This document shows positions 16,178 to 24,817 of a DNA stretch of 64,000 bases, piece after piece. Where the stretch lies: assembly GCF_014648655.1 (NCBI RefSeq), contig NZ_BMRN01000003.1:452335-516334 (forward strand), given 5' to 3'. This DNA comes from Streptomyces atratus (GTDB taxonomy: Bacteria > Actinomycetota > Actinomycetes > Streptomycetales > Streptomycetaceae). The notes beneath the pieces are model-generated. The model saw only the letters and a program-made list of their open reading frames with translations. It was not told where the DNA came from and searched no databases. Both the position numbers and the translations under genes were made by a program. The number at the start of each line of letters is the position of its first letter. Within the stretch, counting starts at the first letter, position 1.

Positions 16178-17163
16178 GCCGCGTCGGCGTCGAGATGATC
16201 CGGCAGACCGAACAGCGGAAACCAGCGGGGTGTGTCCAGGAAGCAGTGCATCCCCGTGATCGAGCCCTCCGAGACGTCGATGACCTGCACCGCCCACGGC
16301 ACGAACCCCGGCCCGTCCGGATTCGGCTTGTAGTGCGCGAACGCCGGGGTGCCGTTCGCCGCCGTCGCCACCAGCCGTGAGCCCTCGCAGCTCGCACCCA
16401 TGGTGCGCATGAAGCCGGTGATGTCGTCGTGCCCCTGGAGCCAGAGGTCGAACGGCGGCATGGTCATCACGGCGTCCTCATGGAGCAGCGCGGTCAGCGC
16501 CGCCATGTCGTACCCCTCGAAGGCCGCGACGTACCGATCGAGGAGCTTGCGCTGCTCCTCGTCGAGCGGATCGGCGGTGTCGGCGGTCAGACCCTCGTGG
16601 TCCGCGAGGGTCGCGCGCGCCCGCTGGAGGGCGCTGTTCACCGAGGCGACCGAGGTTTCGAGCAGCTCGGCGACCTCGCTCGCCTTCCAGGCCAGCACCT
16701 CGCGCAGGATCAGTACGGCCCGCTGCTTGGACGGCAGATGCTGCAACGCGGCGACGAACGCGAGTCGCACCGACTCCCGGGCCACCGCGGCCTCCGCCGG
16801 GTCGGCCACCGACGGCAGGATCCGCCCGTCCGGCATCGGCTCCAGCCAGGTGTTCTCCGGCAACGGGTTGAGCGCCGCCTGGGCGAGCGGCGTCGGACCC
16901 GTCAGATCGACGGGACGGGCCCGCTTGTTGCCCGCGTTCAGCATGTCCAGACAGACGTTGGTGGCGATGCGGTACAACCAGGACCGCAACGAGGAACGCC
17001 CCTCGAACTTCTCGAAGTTGCGCCAGGCACGCACCAGCGTGTCCTGTACCGCGTCCTCCGCCTCGAAGGCCGAGCCGAGCATCCGGTAGCAGTAGCCGGT
17101 CAGCTCGACCCGGTGTCCCTCCAGCCGGCTGTCGATGTCCGCCGTCGCCGTCTGATCACTCAT
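16174..17163 (-). CDS. ECF RNA polymerase sigma factor with C-terminal SnoaL-like domain (SigG/SigJ type)
   Basis: The 329-residue protein has sigma region 2 (YRMLGSAFEAEDAVQDTLVRAWRN; residues about 28-55, with SWLYRIATNVCLD after it), region 4 (LPSKQRAVLILREVLAWKASEVAELL with the following HTH) and a C-terminal SnoaL/NTF2-like domain of about 120 residues (LLDRYVAAFEGYDMAALTALL onward). ECF factors of this kind carry their regulatory domain in cis instead of a separate anti-sigma factor. The ATG at 17163 is preceded by AGGGGTGGAG; a frame start 30 bases earlier lacks support. Its target promoters cannot be read from the sequence. Confidence 0.88.
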   Translation of the reverse strand: MSDQTATADIDSRLEGHRVELTGYCYRMLGSAFEAEDAVQDTLVRAWRNFEKFEGRSSLRSWLYRIATNVCLDMLNAGNKRARPVDLTGPTPLAQAALNPLPENTWLEPMPDGRILPSVADPAEAAVARESVRLAFVAALQHLPSKQRAVLILREVLAWKASEVAELLETSVASVNSALQRARATLADHEGLTADTADPLDEEQRKLLDRYVAAFEGYDMAALTALLHEDAVMTMPPFDLWLQGHDDITGFMRTMGASCEGSRLVATAANGTPAFAHYKPNPDGPGFVPWAVQVIDVSEGSITGMHCFLDTPRWFPLFGLPDHLDADAA

Positions 17164-17280
17164 CGCTCCACCCCTGTTGCGCTGTGACGCCACTCACTTC
17201 AGCACTTCGGAAGCTACAGCAGGGCACTGACAACGGGGGCGGGAAGTGCCGTAGCGGCACACCTTCCGGTCACGCTCCGG

Positions 17281-17997
17281 TCAGGTGCCGGGCTTGCGTC
17301 CGTACACGTACACGTCGTCGCCGTTCTTCAGCAGATTCCAGTACGACTTCGCGTCGGCGCCGCGCATGTTGACGCAGCCGTGCGACCCCGGCGGGTTCCA
17401 CATCTTCAGGCCCACCGAGTGGAACGCCTGGCCGCCGTCGAAGAACTGGGCGTACGGCATCGACACGTGGTAGATCGACGAAACGTGGTTGATGTGCCGC
17501 ATGTAGATCTTCTTGGACCCGGTGCGGGTCTCGTACCCGTTGCGGCCGCTGCGGATCGGCACCGGACCGAACTTCAGCTTGGCGCCGTCCTGGATCCAGC
17601 TCAGCTGACGGGTCAGGTCCACACATGCGATGCGCCCCTTGTTGGTGGGGCACTTCTTGTCCTTGTTCGGGTTCTTGCCGGCCGCCTTCTGGGCCGTGAG
17701 CGTCTTCATCGTGCGCCAGGTGACCGGCCCGGCGTAACCGCTGTCCGGGGTGACACCGTAGGTGCGCTGGAACGACTGGATCGCCTTGCAGTCGGCGGCC
17801 GACTGCTTGCCGTCGACCGGCCGGTGCAGATACTTCTCGACCTGCTTCTGGTACGGCCCGGTGGACGTCGTGCAGGACGCCGCCTGCGCGGATCCGCCGG
17901 TGCCCAGGACGAGGGCGGGCGCCGCCATCAGACCGGCGACGGACAGCGCGAGTGCGCGCCGCGCCCGAACCCCTCGTATGTTCCCTGCGACTCTCAT
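17281..17997 (-). CDS. Secreted L,D-transpeptidase (YkuD) with peptidoglycan-binding domain
   Basis: The 238-residue precursor has an Arg-rich signal peptide (residues 1-39, ending AQAASC), a peptidoglycan-binding helix pair (AIQSFQRTYGVTPDSGYAGPVTW, cleft around residues 68-92) and a YkuD catalytic domain. The active-site motif is complete: the conserved His in YHVSMPYAQFF...FHSVG and the Cys in SHGCVNMRGADAK near residue 212. Such enzymes make 3-3 cross-links in the cell wall outside the membrane. The gene is single, transcribed away from the sigma factor and ending 118 bp before its start region. No regulator is evident. Confidence 0.9.
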   Translation of the reverse strand: MRVAGNIRGVRARRALALSVAGLMAAPALVLGTGGSAQAASCTTSTGPYQKQVEKYLHRPVDGKQSAADCKAIQSFQRTYGVTPDSGYAGPVTWRTMKTLTAQKAAGKNPNKDKKCPTNKGRIACVDLTRQLSWIQDGAKLKFGPVPIRSGRNGYETRTGSKKIYMRHINHVSSIYHVSMPYAQFFDGGQAFHSVGLKMWNPPGSHGCVNMRGADAKSYWNLLKNGDDVYVYGRKPGT

Positions 17998-18105
17998 GTA
18001 CTCCGACTTCCCTTCGTGCGCCGTGAGGTGCTTCCGCCTGCTAGACGCGCGTCGGGGAGTGGATGGTTGTGCGTCGTATGTCTCAGTTCTGTACGGACGC
18101 CCGGC

Positions 18106-19425
18106 TCAGTTCTGTACGGATACCACCGGCACGAGCCGGCGACGCTCGGCGCGTGCGGCCCGCGTGCCGTACAGCGTGATCGAGACGACGCCGAGGACTG
18201 CGAACAGCCCCAGCGATACGGTCCCGGCCCAGCCTCCGGCGTGGAAGGCGACCGCGCCGAGCGTTCCGCCCGCGCTGGAGCCCACGTAGTACGCGGACTG
18301 GTAGAGCGCCGACGCCTGGGCACGGCCCTTCGTCGCCGTACGGCTCACGGACGAGGAGGCGACCGCGTGCCCGGCGAAGAAGCCCGCCGTGATCAGGACC
18401 AGGCCGAGGAGTACGGCGGCCAGCTGGTCGGCGAGCGAGAGCAGCAGGCCGGCGGCCGTGGTGGAGACGGCCAGATACAGCGCGCCCCGTCGGCCGAGCC
18501 TGGCGACCAGCTGGCCGGCCCCGGCGGAGGAGACCGTACCGACGAGGTAGACCAGGAAGATCGAGCCGACGACCCCCTGCGGGAGGTTGAACGGCGCCTC
18601 CACCAGGCGGTAGCCGATCACCGTGTAGACCGCGCCGAACACCGTCATGAACAGCGCGCCGATCGCGTACAGCCGGCGCAGCAGCGGATCGGCGAGGTGC
18701 CCGCCCACGGTCTTCGCGAGTGCCTTCGGGTTCAGCGAACCGGGGGTGAAGTGCCGGGCCCGGGGGATCATGAAGTGGAAGACGACCGCGCAGGCCACGG
18801 CCAGCAGCCCGACCGCGCCGAGCGCCGCCCGCCAGCCCCACAGCTGGGCGACCCAGCCGGTGAGGATACGGCCGCTCATCCCGCCGATGCTGTTGCCCGC
18901 CACGAACAGTCCGATCGCGGCGACCAGCGCCTTCGGCCGTACCTCCTCCGCCAGATACGCCATCGCGGATGCGGGCAGTCCGGCCAGCGCCGCGCCCTGG
19001 ACGGCGCGCAGCGCGATCAGCCAGCCCAGCGAGGGGGCGAAGGGGACGAGCAGCCCGACCAGCACGGCGACCGTCAGCGAGGCGGTCATCATCTGCCGCC
19101 GTCCGAACCGCTCGGAGAGCGCGCTCATCGGCAGCACGCACAGCGCCAGTGCGCCCGTCGCCGCGGAGACCGTCCAGCTGGCCTGTCCGGCCGTGGCGCC
19201 GAGAGAGGCGGAGATGGCGGGCAGCAGGGCCTGCGTGGAGTAGAGAAGTGCGAAGGTCGCGACACCTGCGGCGAAGAGCGCGAAGCTCATCCGGCGGTAG
19301 CCGGGGCGGCCCGGTTCGAGACGGTCCGGCGCGGTGGTGGCGGGGGAGTCGGCGGTGGCGACTGGGGACGGCTGGGGCGAGGCGGCCACGGTGAGGGTGG
19401 ACGCCCCGGTACTGGCAGGAGGCAT
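18106..19425 (-). CDS. MFS transporter, 12 membrane segments (drug/metabolite exporter type)
   Basis: The 439-residue protein has a polar Ala/Pro-rich head of about 45 residues, then twelve hydrophobic segments in two halves. The motif-A region between segments 2 and 3 is ALSERFGRRQMM; GRILTGWVAQLWGWRAALG and GTVSSAGAGQLVARLGRRGAL mark the corresponding loops. It resembles the YnfM/arabinose-efflux-like group of exporters. It is divergent from a LysR-type gene 62 bp away, the usual arrangement of a regulator controlling an exporter. The substrate is not visible from the sequence. Confidence 0.85.
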   Translation of the reverse strand: MPPASTGASTLTVAASPQPSPVATADSPATTAPDRLEPGRPGYRRMSFALFAAGVATFALLYSTQALLPAISASLGATAGQASWTVSAATGALALCVLPMSALSERFGRRQMMTASLTVAVLVGLLVPFAPSLGWLIALRAVQGAALAGLPASAMAYLAEEVRPKALVAAIGLFVAGNSIGGMSGRILTGWVAQLWGWRAALGAVGLLAVACAVVFHFMIPRARHFTPGSLNPKALAKTVGGHLADPLLRRLYAIGALFMTVFGAVYTVIGYRLVEAPFNLPQGVVGSIFLVYLVGTVSSAGAGQLVARLGRRGALYLAVSTTAAGLLLSLADQLAAVLLGLVLITAGFFAGHAVASSSVSRTATKGRAQASALYQSAYYVGSSAGGTLGAVAFHAGGWAGTVSLGLFAVLGVVSITLYGTRAARAERRRLVPVVSVQN

Positions 19426-19487
19426 GCTTCGAAAGTAGGCTTTCCGCTTTCATGCGTCCAATGCACGAAGTGGCGATAATCAATCCC

Positions 19488-20441
19488 ATGGTGCATGAAC
19501 GCAGCTCACAGCCCCGGCTGTCACCCAGTAGTTACGAAGAAGACATTCGCGCCGTGCTCGCGCCGCGACTGGCCCACTTCGAGGCGGTGGCCCGCCACGA
19601 GCACGTCACCCGCGCCGCGCACGAGCTCGGCGTCCCGCAGTCGACGCTCTCGCGGTCGATGGTCAGGCTCGAACAGGACCTGGGAGTCGCCCTGTTCGCC
19701 CGCAAGGGCCGTACCGTCTCCCTCACCCCGGCGGGCCGCACCTTCCTGGGCTCCGCCGAGCGGGCCCTCGCCGAGGTCGAGAAGGCCGCCGACTCGGTAC
19801 GGGCAGACGCCGACCCGGCCACCGGCAAGGTCGCCTTCGGGTTCCTCCACACCATGGGCTCGGAAACCGTCCCCGCCCTGATCCGCGCCTTCCGCGCCGA
19901 CCACCCCCGGGTCCGCTTCCAGCTCGTGCAGAACTACGGCGAGGCGATGATCGAACGCCTGAGGGCCGGCGGCCTCGACCTCTGCCTCACCTCACCCGTC
20001 CCGGACGCCCCCGATCTGGTCGCCCGCCGCCTCGACGAACAGCGGCTGCGCCTCGTCGTCCCCGAGGACCACCGCCTCGCCTCGCGCCGCCGCATCCGAC
20101 TGGCGGAGGCCGCCGACGAAAAGTTCGTCACCCTCGAACCCGGCTACGGCCTGCGGCGGATCACCGACGACCTGTGTGCGGAGGCGGGCTTCGCACCACG
20201 TGTCGCCTTCGAGGGCGAGGAGGCGGAGACCCTGCGCGGTCTGGTCGCGGCCGGCCTCGGCGTGGCCCTGCTGCCACCGCCCGCGGTGGCCCGCCCCGGC
20301 GTCGTGGAACTCACCGTCACGGCCCCGAGGGCGGCCCGCGAGATCGGCGTCGCCTGGCTGGACGGCCACCCGGACACCCCACCGGTGGCCGCCTTCAAAC
20401 GCTTCCTGCTGTCGCGGCGGGGGCATCTGCTGCCGGACTGA
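19488..20441 (+). CDS. LysR-family transcriptional regulator
   Basis: About 317 residues. The N-terminal winged HTH is typical: LAHFEAVARHEHVTRAAHELGVPQSTLSRSMVRLEQDLGVALFARKGRTVSLTPAG within residues 20-80. The remainder is a two-lobed effector-binding domain (VAFGFLHTMGSETVPALIRAFR onward). The ATG at 19488 is the third in the frame and gives the normal family length. It faces the MFS gene across a 62-bp intergenic region that contains TGCATGAA-like half-sites; LysR proteins usually bind such a shared region and activate the divergent gene in the presence of an effector. The effector is unknown. Confidence 0.85.
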   Translation: MVHERSSQPRLSPSSYEEDIRAVLAPRLAHFEAVARHEHVTRAAHELGVPQSTLSRSMVRLEQDLGVALFARKGRTVSLTPAGRTFLGSAERALAEVEKAADSVRADADPATGKVAFGFLHTMGSETVPALIRAFRADHPRVRFQLVQNYGEAMIERLRAGGLDLCLTSPVPDAPDLVARRLDEQRLRLVVPEDHRLASRRRIRLAEAADEKFVTLEPGYGLRRITDDLCAEAGFAPRVAFEGEEAETLRGLVAAGLGVALLPPPAVARPGVVELTVTAPRAAREIGVAWLDGHPDTPPVAAFKRFLLSRRGHLLPD

Positions 20442-20630
20442 GCCGGGCGGGGAGGCGAGGGTGACGCGGTGCTTCCGCCCGACGGCCCTCGGTGATGCCG
20501 GAGCTTCGCACGGCCCTGCCGAGGTCGCTCCGTGCAACGAGGTCTTCGACGCCGACCTGCTCGTTTTCATCAGCAGCTGATCGGCCGGGCCGGAACCCAC
20601 CCGCGGTACCGGCCGACCGGCCTGCTCGCC

Positions 20631-21392
20631 TCAGTCCCGCAGCGACCTCCCGAACCCCGCTGCCAGCGGCATCCGCAACCCCAGCGGAGGCGGCGCCGCC
20701 AGGGCGTCGGCGACCGGGCGGGCGTATGCCCGGCCGAAGAGCGATCCGCGGACGAAGTCCGTTGCCAGCGCGACCACTTCGGCCCGGTGCTGGCGCAGGC
20801 TGTGGCCGTCCGAGTGGACCTCGAAGCGGCAGGTGTCGCGGTTGGCCTTCTTGGCGCGTTCGGCCAGACGGAAGGAGAGTTCGGGGTCGGTGCGGGCGTC
20901 GTTCGTGCCGTGGACGAGCAGAACCTGCCGGCCGAGCAGATGCTTCACCGGCTCCGGCTCGTCCGTCGAGCTGTCGGGCAGCCAAGGGGCCATCGCCAGA
21001 ACGGAGTTGACCGCGGCGTGGCCGCCCGCGCGGAGTGCGGCCCGGCCGCCCATGCCGTGGCCGGCGAGACAGACGGGGACGTCGCCGTAGCGTCGTACGA
21101 CCTCGTCCACCGCCCATCGGGCGTCCGCCGCGAGCTGCGAGTCGGTCGCGTTCCAACCGCGACAGCGATAGCGCACGACATGCGCGGCGAGCCCGTCCTC
21201 CCGGCCCGCGCGGGCCAGGGTGCGGGCCAGTGGCAGCTGGAGGGCGTACGAGAGGGGGGAAGGGCGGCGGTGCGAGTCGGCCTCGCCGTCCGGGAGCAGC
21301 AGAACCACGCCGCTGACCGCAGATGGTGCTCCGGCCGTCCTGACGGCCCGTCCCAGCCTCGCAGCAGGCAGGGGGAGTGCGCGCTGTGCCAT
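20631..21392 (-). CDS. Alpha/beta-hydrolase-fold protein lacking the nucleophile serine
   Basis: The 253-residue protein fits the dienelactone-hydrolase-like fold: VSGVVLLLPDGEAD strand, VCLAGHGMGGRAALRAGG at the nucleophile elbow (near residue 113), VLLVHGTNDARTDPE with the usual acid position, and HSDGHSLRQ with the catalytic His. At the elbow the expected G-x-S-x-G reads G-H-G-M-G; the codon is GGC, so the nucleophile Ser is replaced by Gly. It may therefore be inactive as an esterase or act in another way. It lies between the LysR gene and add on the opposite strand, with its start about 100 bp from that of add. Confidence 0.75.
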   Translation of the reverse strand: MAQRALPLPAARLGRAVRTAGAPSAVSGVVLLLPDGEADSHRRPSPLSYALQLPLARTLARAGREDGLAAHVVRYRCRGWNATDSQLAADARWAVDEVVRRYGDVPVCLAGHGMGGRAALRAGGHAAVNSVLAMAPWLPDSSTDEPEPVKHLLGRQVLLVHGTNDARTDPELSFRLAERAKKANRDTCRFEVHSDGHSLRQHRAEVVALATDFVRGSLFGRAYARPVADALAAPPPLGLRMPLAAGFGRSLRD

Positions 21393-21467
21393 GACAGAAC
21401 AGTGTCAGAAGGGTAGGTGTACTCCACCCGTATTCGCGGTCACTGTTACATATCGGCAAGCGACAAT

Positions 21468-21479
21468 CTACGCGCGTAG
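21468..21479. promoter_or_regulatory. Perfect operator-like palindrome upstream of add
   Basis: CTACGCGCGTAG is a perfect 12-bp palindrome 16 bp before the add ATG. Its closeness to the start suggests overlap with the transcription start or -10 region. A bound protein would block transcription. Confidence 0.8.
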
Positions 21480-21495
21480 GCGCTAGAGTGCCCAA

Positions 21496-22650
21496 ATGAT
21501 GAGCCCGACCCTCCATGTGCCCGGCCAGGACCAGATCCGGCGTGCCCCCAAGGTTCTTCTCCACGACCATCTCGACGGTGGCCTGCGCCCGGGAACGATC
21601 GTCGACCTCGCCCTCGCGAGCGGCTACGACGGACTTCCCGAGACCGAGCCCGACAAGCTCGGCATCTGGTTCCGCGAGGCAGCCGACTCCGGATCGCTGG
21701 AGCGCTACCTGGAGACGTTCGCCCACACCTGCGCCGTCATGCAGACCCGCGACGCGCTGGTCCGGGTGGCCGCCGAATGCGCCGAGGACCTGGCCGCCGA
21801 CGGTGTCGTGTACGCCGAGGTGCGGTACGCCCCGGAGCAGCACCTGGAAGCCGGGCTGACCCTCGAAGAGGTCGTCGAGGCGGTCAACGAGGGCTTCCGC
21901 AAGGGCGAGCAGCGGGCCCGCCTGGACGGGCACCGCATCCGTGTGGGTGCCCTCCTCACCGCGATGCGGCACGCCGCCCGCTCCCTGGAGATCGCCGAGC
22001 TCGCCAACCGCTACCGGGACCAGGGCGTCGTCGGCTTCGACATCGCGGGCGCGGAGGCCGGCTTCCCGCCCACCCGGCACCTGGACGCCTTCGAGTACCT
22101 CAAGCGCGAGAACAACCACTTCACCATCCACGCGGGCGAGGCCTTCGGCCTGCCGTCGATCTGGCAGGCGCTCCAGTGGTGCGGCGCCGACCGGCTCGGC
22201 CACGGCGTCCGCATCATCGACGACATCGAGGTCGCGGAGGACGGCGGTGTGAAGCTCGGCCGCCTCGCCTCCTACGTACGGGACAAGCGCATCCCGCTGG
22301 AGCTGTGCCCGACCTCCAACCTCCAGACCGGCGCCGCCGCCTCGTACGCCGACCACCCCATCGGGCTGCTGCGGAAGCTGCATTTCCGGGCCACGGTGAA
22401 CACGGACAACCGGCTGATGAGCGGTACGAGCATGAGCCATGAATTCGAGAAGCTGACCGAGACTTTCGGATACACACTCGATGACATGCAGTGGTTCACC
22501 GTCAATGCGATGAAGTCGGCATTCATTCCTTTCGATGAACGTCTGGCGATGATCAATGACGTGATCAAGCCCGGATATGCCGAGCTGAAGTCCGAGTGGC
22601 TCTTCGAGCAGACCGCTGCGACCAGCGTGCCTTCCTCTTCCGCGGGCTGA
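21496..22650 (+). CDS. add: Adenosine deaminase
   Basis: The 384-residue cytosolic enzyme converts adenosine and deoxyadenosine to inosine and deoxyinosine. Metal and substrate residues are all visible: [13 protein letters not shown] (residues about 18-30) with two His ligands, [10 protein letters not shown] with the third His and catalytic Glu, [22 protein letters not shown] and the Asp pair in NTDNRLMSG. Start choice is between two adjacent ATGs; no strong ribosome-binding site precedes either, so the transcript may have a very short leader. The product can feed the purine nucleoside phosphorylase encoded at 42.6-43.4 kb, and both genes carry the same operator. A 16-bp hairpin follows the stop. 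Confidence 0.95.
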   Translation: MMSPTLHVPGQDQIRRAPKVLLHDHLDGGLRPGTIVDLALASGYDGLPETEPDKLGIWFREAADSGSLERYLETFAHTCAVMQTRDALVRVAAECAEDLAADGVVYAEVRYAPEQHLEAGLTLEEVVEAVNEGFRKGEQRARLDGHRIRVGALLTAMRHAARSLEIAELANRYRDQGVVGFDIAGAEAGFPPTRHLDAFEYLKRENNHFTIHAGEAFGLPSIWQALQWCGADRLGHGVRIIDDIEVAEDGGVKLGRLASYVRDKRIPLELCPTSNLQTGAAASYADHPIGLLRKLHFRATVNTDNRLMSGTSMSHEFEKLTETFGYTLDDMQWFTVNAMKSAFIPFDERLAMINDVIKPGYAELKSEWLFEQTAATSVPSSSAG

Positions 22651-22662
22651 ACCGCACCTCCG

Positions 22663-22702
22663 CGGAAAACGGCCGGGACTGCGAAATCCCGGCCGTTTTC
22701 CG
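22663..22702 (+). terminator. Terminator hairpin after add
   Basis: Perfect 16-bp arms (CGGAAAACGGCCGGGA and its complement) enclose an 8-base loop. It begins 13 bp after the add stop and ends with the run TTTTCC in the right arm. Confidence 0.8.
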
Positions 22703-22786
22703 TGTGTCGGCATGTTTGCGGGACGGGCAGTGAGCTGACTACGTTTCAGAGCCGCTCACATCCCCTTCCCCAAGGATGAATTTCAC

Positions 22787-23098
22787 ATGAAGCAGTCTGC
22801 TGTCAGGACACTCGGCGTCGCCGCTCTCGGTGCCGCTTTCGCCGCTGCCGCCGCGGGGACCGCATCCGCCACCGTGCTCCCGGCCGACGCCGCGGCACTG
22901 CCGGTCGCCGGCTCGGCAGTGGAGAACGCCACCCGGACCCTGCCGGCCCAGGACACGGCCACCAAGCTGCTCGGCACCGGCCGGCAGAAGCTCGTCGGCG
23001 ACGCCACCACTCCGGTCAAGGGTCTGATCGGTGGTCTGCCCGCGGGAGGTCTGAGCACCAGCGGCCTGTCGACCAACGGTCTCCCGCTCGGCGGCTGA
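22787..23098 (+). CDS. Small secreted protein of unknown function
   Basis: The 103-residue precursor has a clear signal peptide (KQS... then an Ala-rich stretch ending ASA near residue 28). The mature part is Ala/Thr/Gly-rich, with a short GLSTSGLSTNGLPLGG tail that repeats GLST/N. No enzyme motif is seen. It resembles the small secreted protein encoded at 28996-29412 in size and layout (signal peptide, Leu/Pro segment, then VTGPV/TTPVKG-like motifs), so they may be distant paralogues. The ATG has AAGGA 12 bases upstream. Confidence 0.65.
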   Translation: MKQSAVRTLGVAALGAAFAAAAAGTASATVLPADAAALPVAGSAVENATRTLPAQDTATKLLGTGRQKLVGDATTPVKGLIGGLPAGGLSTSGLSTNGLPLGG

Positions 23099-23108
23099 TC
23101 CGCCGTAC

Positions 23109-23159
23109 ACACGCCTGTGGGGCGGACACCCGAACCGGGTGTCCGCCCCACAGGCGTGT
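23109..23159. terminator. Very strong bidirectional terminator, 23-bp perfect stem
   Basis: Two 23-base arms, 23109-23131 and 23137-23159, are perfect complements around a 5-base loop (GAACC). They lie between convergent genes, the small secreted protein and pspC. Both arms are GC-rich at the centre and end in ACACGCC/GGCGTGT. Confidence 0.85.
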
Positions 23160-23173
23160 TGTGCGTACGCGGA

Positions 23174-23374
23174 TCACCAGGCGGCGGACGGCGTCTTCTC
23201 GGACGGGAACAGCACCCACAGCGCCAGATAGAGCAGGAACTGCGGCCCCGGCAGCAGGCAGGAGACCAGGAAGATGATGCGCATGGTTCCCGCGGAGGTG
23301 CCGAAGCGCCTTGCCAACGCTGCGCACACTCCGCCGATCATGCGTCCGTCACGGGGGCGGGCAAGTGCGGCCAT
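23174..23374 (-). CDS. PspC-domain membrane protein
   Basis: The 66-residue protein is a stand-alone PspC domain: basic N-terminus, RMIGGVCAALARRFG, then a hydrophobic segment TMRIIFLVSCLLPGPQFLLYLALWVLFP (residues 30-57). In other bacteria PspC-type proteins sense envelope stress or interact with anti-activators; Streptomyces have several short copies of uncertain role. It shares the downstream terminator with the small secreted protein. The VanZ-like gene follows on the same strand, upstream in transcription terms, about 93 bp away. Confidence 0.85.
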   Translation of the reverse strand: MAALARPRDGRMIGGVCAALARRFGTSAGTMRIIFLVSCLLPGPQFLLYLALWVLFPSEKTPSAAW

Positions 23375-23467
23375 GGTGGGCTCCTTCGTGAACCGTTACT
23401 GGGGAGCAGCTCCTTCGTGCTCCCGATGCATCCATGGTCGCCCGGCGAACAGGGGCAAAGCGTCGCT

Positions 23468-24016
23468 CTACGGTGCGATACCGACCCTGGGAATCGTCGG
23501 GGTCGACCCCTGAGCCGCCTCGTCCCTGGGGTGGGGCAGCACCCTGACCCGCCGCTGGTTCCTGCGGCGCAGCCGCGCCCGGCCTATGGGAACGACCAGC
23601 AGATGGGCGAGTGCCACACCGGTGGTGTTCAGCAGCAGCGAGTCGACATCGACGACCTGCCCCGGCACCCCGGTCTGCGCCAGTTCGATGGCCAGCGAGA
23701 TCAGCGCCCCCGCCGCGACGGTACGGGCCAGCGAGGCCCACGGGGAGACGAACAGCCGGCCCCCGGCCACCGGCAGCAGCACGCCCAGCGGGGCGAGCAG
23801 CAGCAGCCCCTTACCGATCCGGCGAGCGGCCTCGACCGGGCCCAGGGACAGGTCCGCTCTGATACCGGCGAACGGTTGAAGATTCGAGGCGGTCATCCAC
23901 GGCACATCGAGCGGGCGCAGCGTCAGCCACCCGACAAGCAACAGATGCGCGAGGAGGAGAGATACCCCGACCGCGCGGAAGCGAATGACAGCTTGACTGC
24001 CCGAACCTTGACGCAC
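23468..24016 (-). CDS. VanZ-like membrane protein
   Basis: About 182 residues with four to five membrane segments. The VanZ pattern is visible: an N-terminal segment with LRPLD after it, NLQPFAG, then a central helix, SLAIELAQTGVPGQVVDVDSLLLNTTGVALA (the conserved E-x-x-Q and D-x-x-D-x-x-x-N region) and a basic C-terminal tail. VanZ proteins are linked with teicoplanin tolerance in some bacteria, but most actinobacterial copies have no known function. A GTG at 24016 gives the normal length; the frame remains open upstream through repeat-rich DNA that does not look coding. Confidence 0.75.
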   Translation of the reverse strand: MRQGSGSQAVIRFRAVGVSLLLAHLLLVGWLTLRPLDVPWMTASNLQPFAGIRADLSLGPVEAARRIGKGLLLLAPLGVLLPVAGGRLFVSPWASLARTVAAGALISLAIELAQTGVPGQVVDVDSLLLNTTGVALAHLLVVPIGRARLRRRNQRRVRVLPHPRDEAAQGSTPTIPRVGIAP

Positions 24017-24086
24017 GCCCCCCAAGACGCGCCGGGCGGCAGGATCGGTTCCGCCCGGCCCGACGAACCCGGATCTCAGCCGTGAC

Positions 24087-24165
24087 GGCGACAAAACCGG
24101 CCGGGACCATGCAAAAAACCGGCCGGCACGACGCAAAAACCCGGCCCGGCCGGCGCTTGAGGACA
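24087..24165. repeat. Short imperfect direct repeats, ACAAAACCGGCCGG-like
   Basis: Three consecutive imperfect copies of a 20-22-base unit with core (C)AAAA(A)CCGGCCGG lie between the VanZ and lipoprotein genes. The last copy runs into a CCGGCGCTTGAGGA element of the interspersed repeat family described at 28161. Confidence 0.6.
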
Positions 24166-24199
24166 GCAGAACCGGCCGCCGGACGCCCCCGGCCCCCGC

Positions 24200-24817
24200 T
24201 CAGGCCCCCGTCCCCGCCCCCAGCGTCGGTGCCGCCTTCGGCTTGGCCTTCGTCTCCGAGGTGCACAGATACCCACGCGGCGCGTAGTTCCCCGGCCCGC
24301 CCAGCACCACCGTGCCGTCCGGGGCGAGCGACTCGCTCTCCGCGTACGTACACACGATCTGCGCCAGAGCCTCGGACGGCAGGTCCTCCGGCTGCTCGCT
24401 GAGCCGCAGCGTGCCCTGCCGGTCGCCGCGGCGGGCCGCGCTGATCTGCAGGGTCGCCGGGACGGCCGTGGAGAACCCGGCCTGCCGCTCATCGGCGGGC
24501 GGCTTCTGCTCCAGCTCGTCCAGGAGCGCCTGCGCGATCCGGACCCGGTCCGACTTCGTGTCGCCGACCTGTACCGTTCGGTCCACCGTGACCAGCTGCG
24601 AGGAACAGACCAGATAGATCTGTACGGGGATGCCCTGGAGGGCCTGGGTGGCGACGTCCTCCGCGGACATCGAGCACGGCACCTGGGACGGTGCGGCCCC
24701 GGCGTCCACCGGCACCGAGGTGGTCCTGATCCCGCAGCCCGCGGCCAGCACGGCCGTGATCACGGCACCGGCCAGCGCCACGGCCGAACGGTGTGCCCGG
24801 CGGTTGCTGCCCATCAC
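24200..24817 (-). CDS. Lipoprotein of the AfsQ operon
   Basis: The 205-residue precursor has a basic N-terminus, a hydrophobic segment and the lipobox LAAGCGIRTT, so Cys28 should be lipidated on the outer face of the membrane. The mature part has further Cys residues (PCSMSAED, YLVCSSQ, IVCTYAE, GYLCTSE). Its GTG start overlaps the sensor kinase stop (GTGA), so it is the third gene of the afsQ1-afsQ2 operon. Extracytoplasmic lipoproteins in such operons often modulate the kinase, as CseA does for CseC; that role here is inferred from position. Confidence 0.8.
   Translation of the reverse strand: MMGSNRRAHRSAVALAGAVITAVLAAGCGIRTTSVPVDAGAAPSQVPCSMSAEDVATQALQGIPVQIYLVCSSQLVTVDRTVQVGDTKSDRVRIAQALLDELEQKPPADERQAGFSTAVPATLQISAARRGDRQGTLRLSEQPEDLPSEALAQIVCTYAESESLAPDGTVVLGGPGNYAPRGYLCTSETKAKPKAAPTLGAGTGA

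Noticed and set aside
20461..20580. A 40-codon frame starting GTG and ending DADLLVFISS
   Set aside because: No ribosome-binding site and no recognisable family; it is too short to support.
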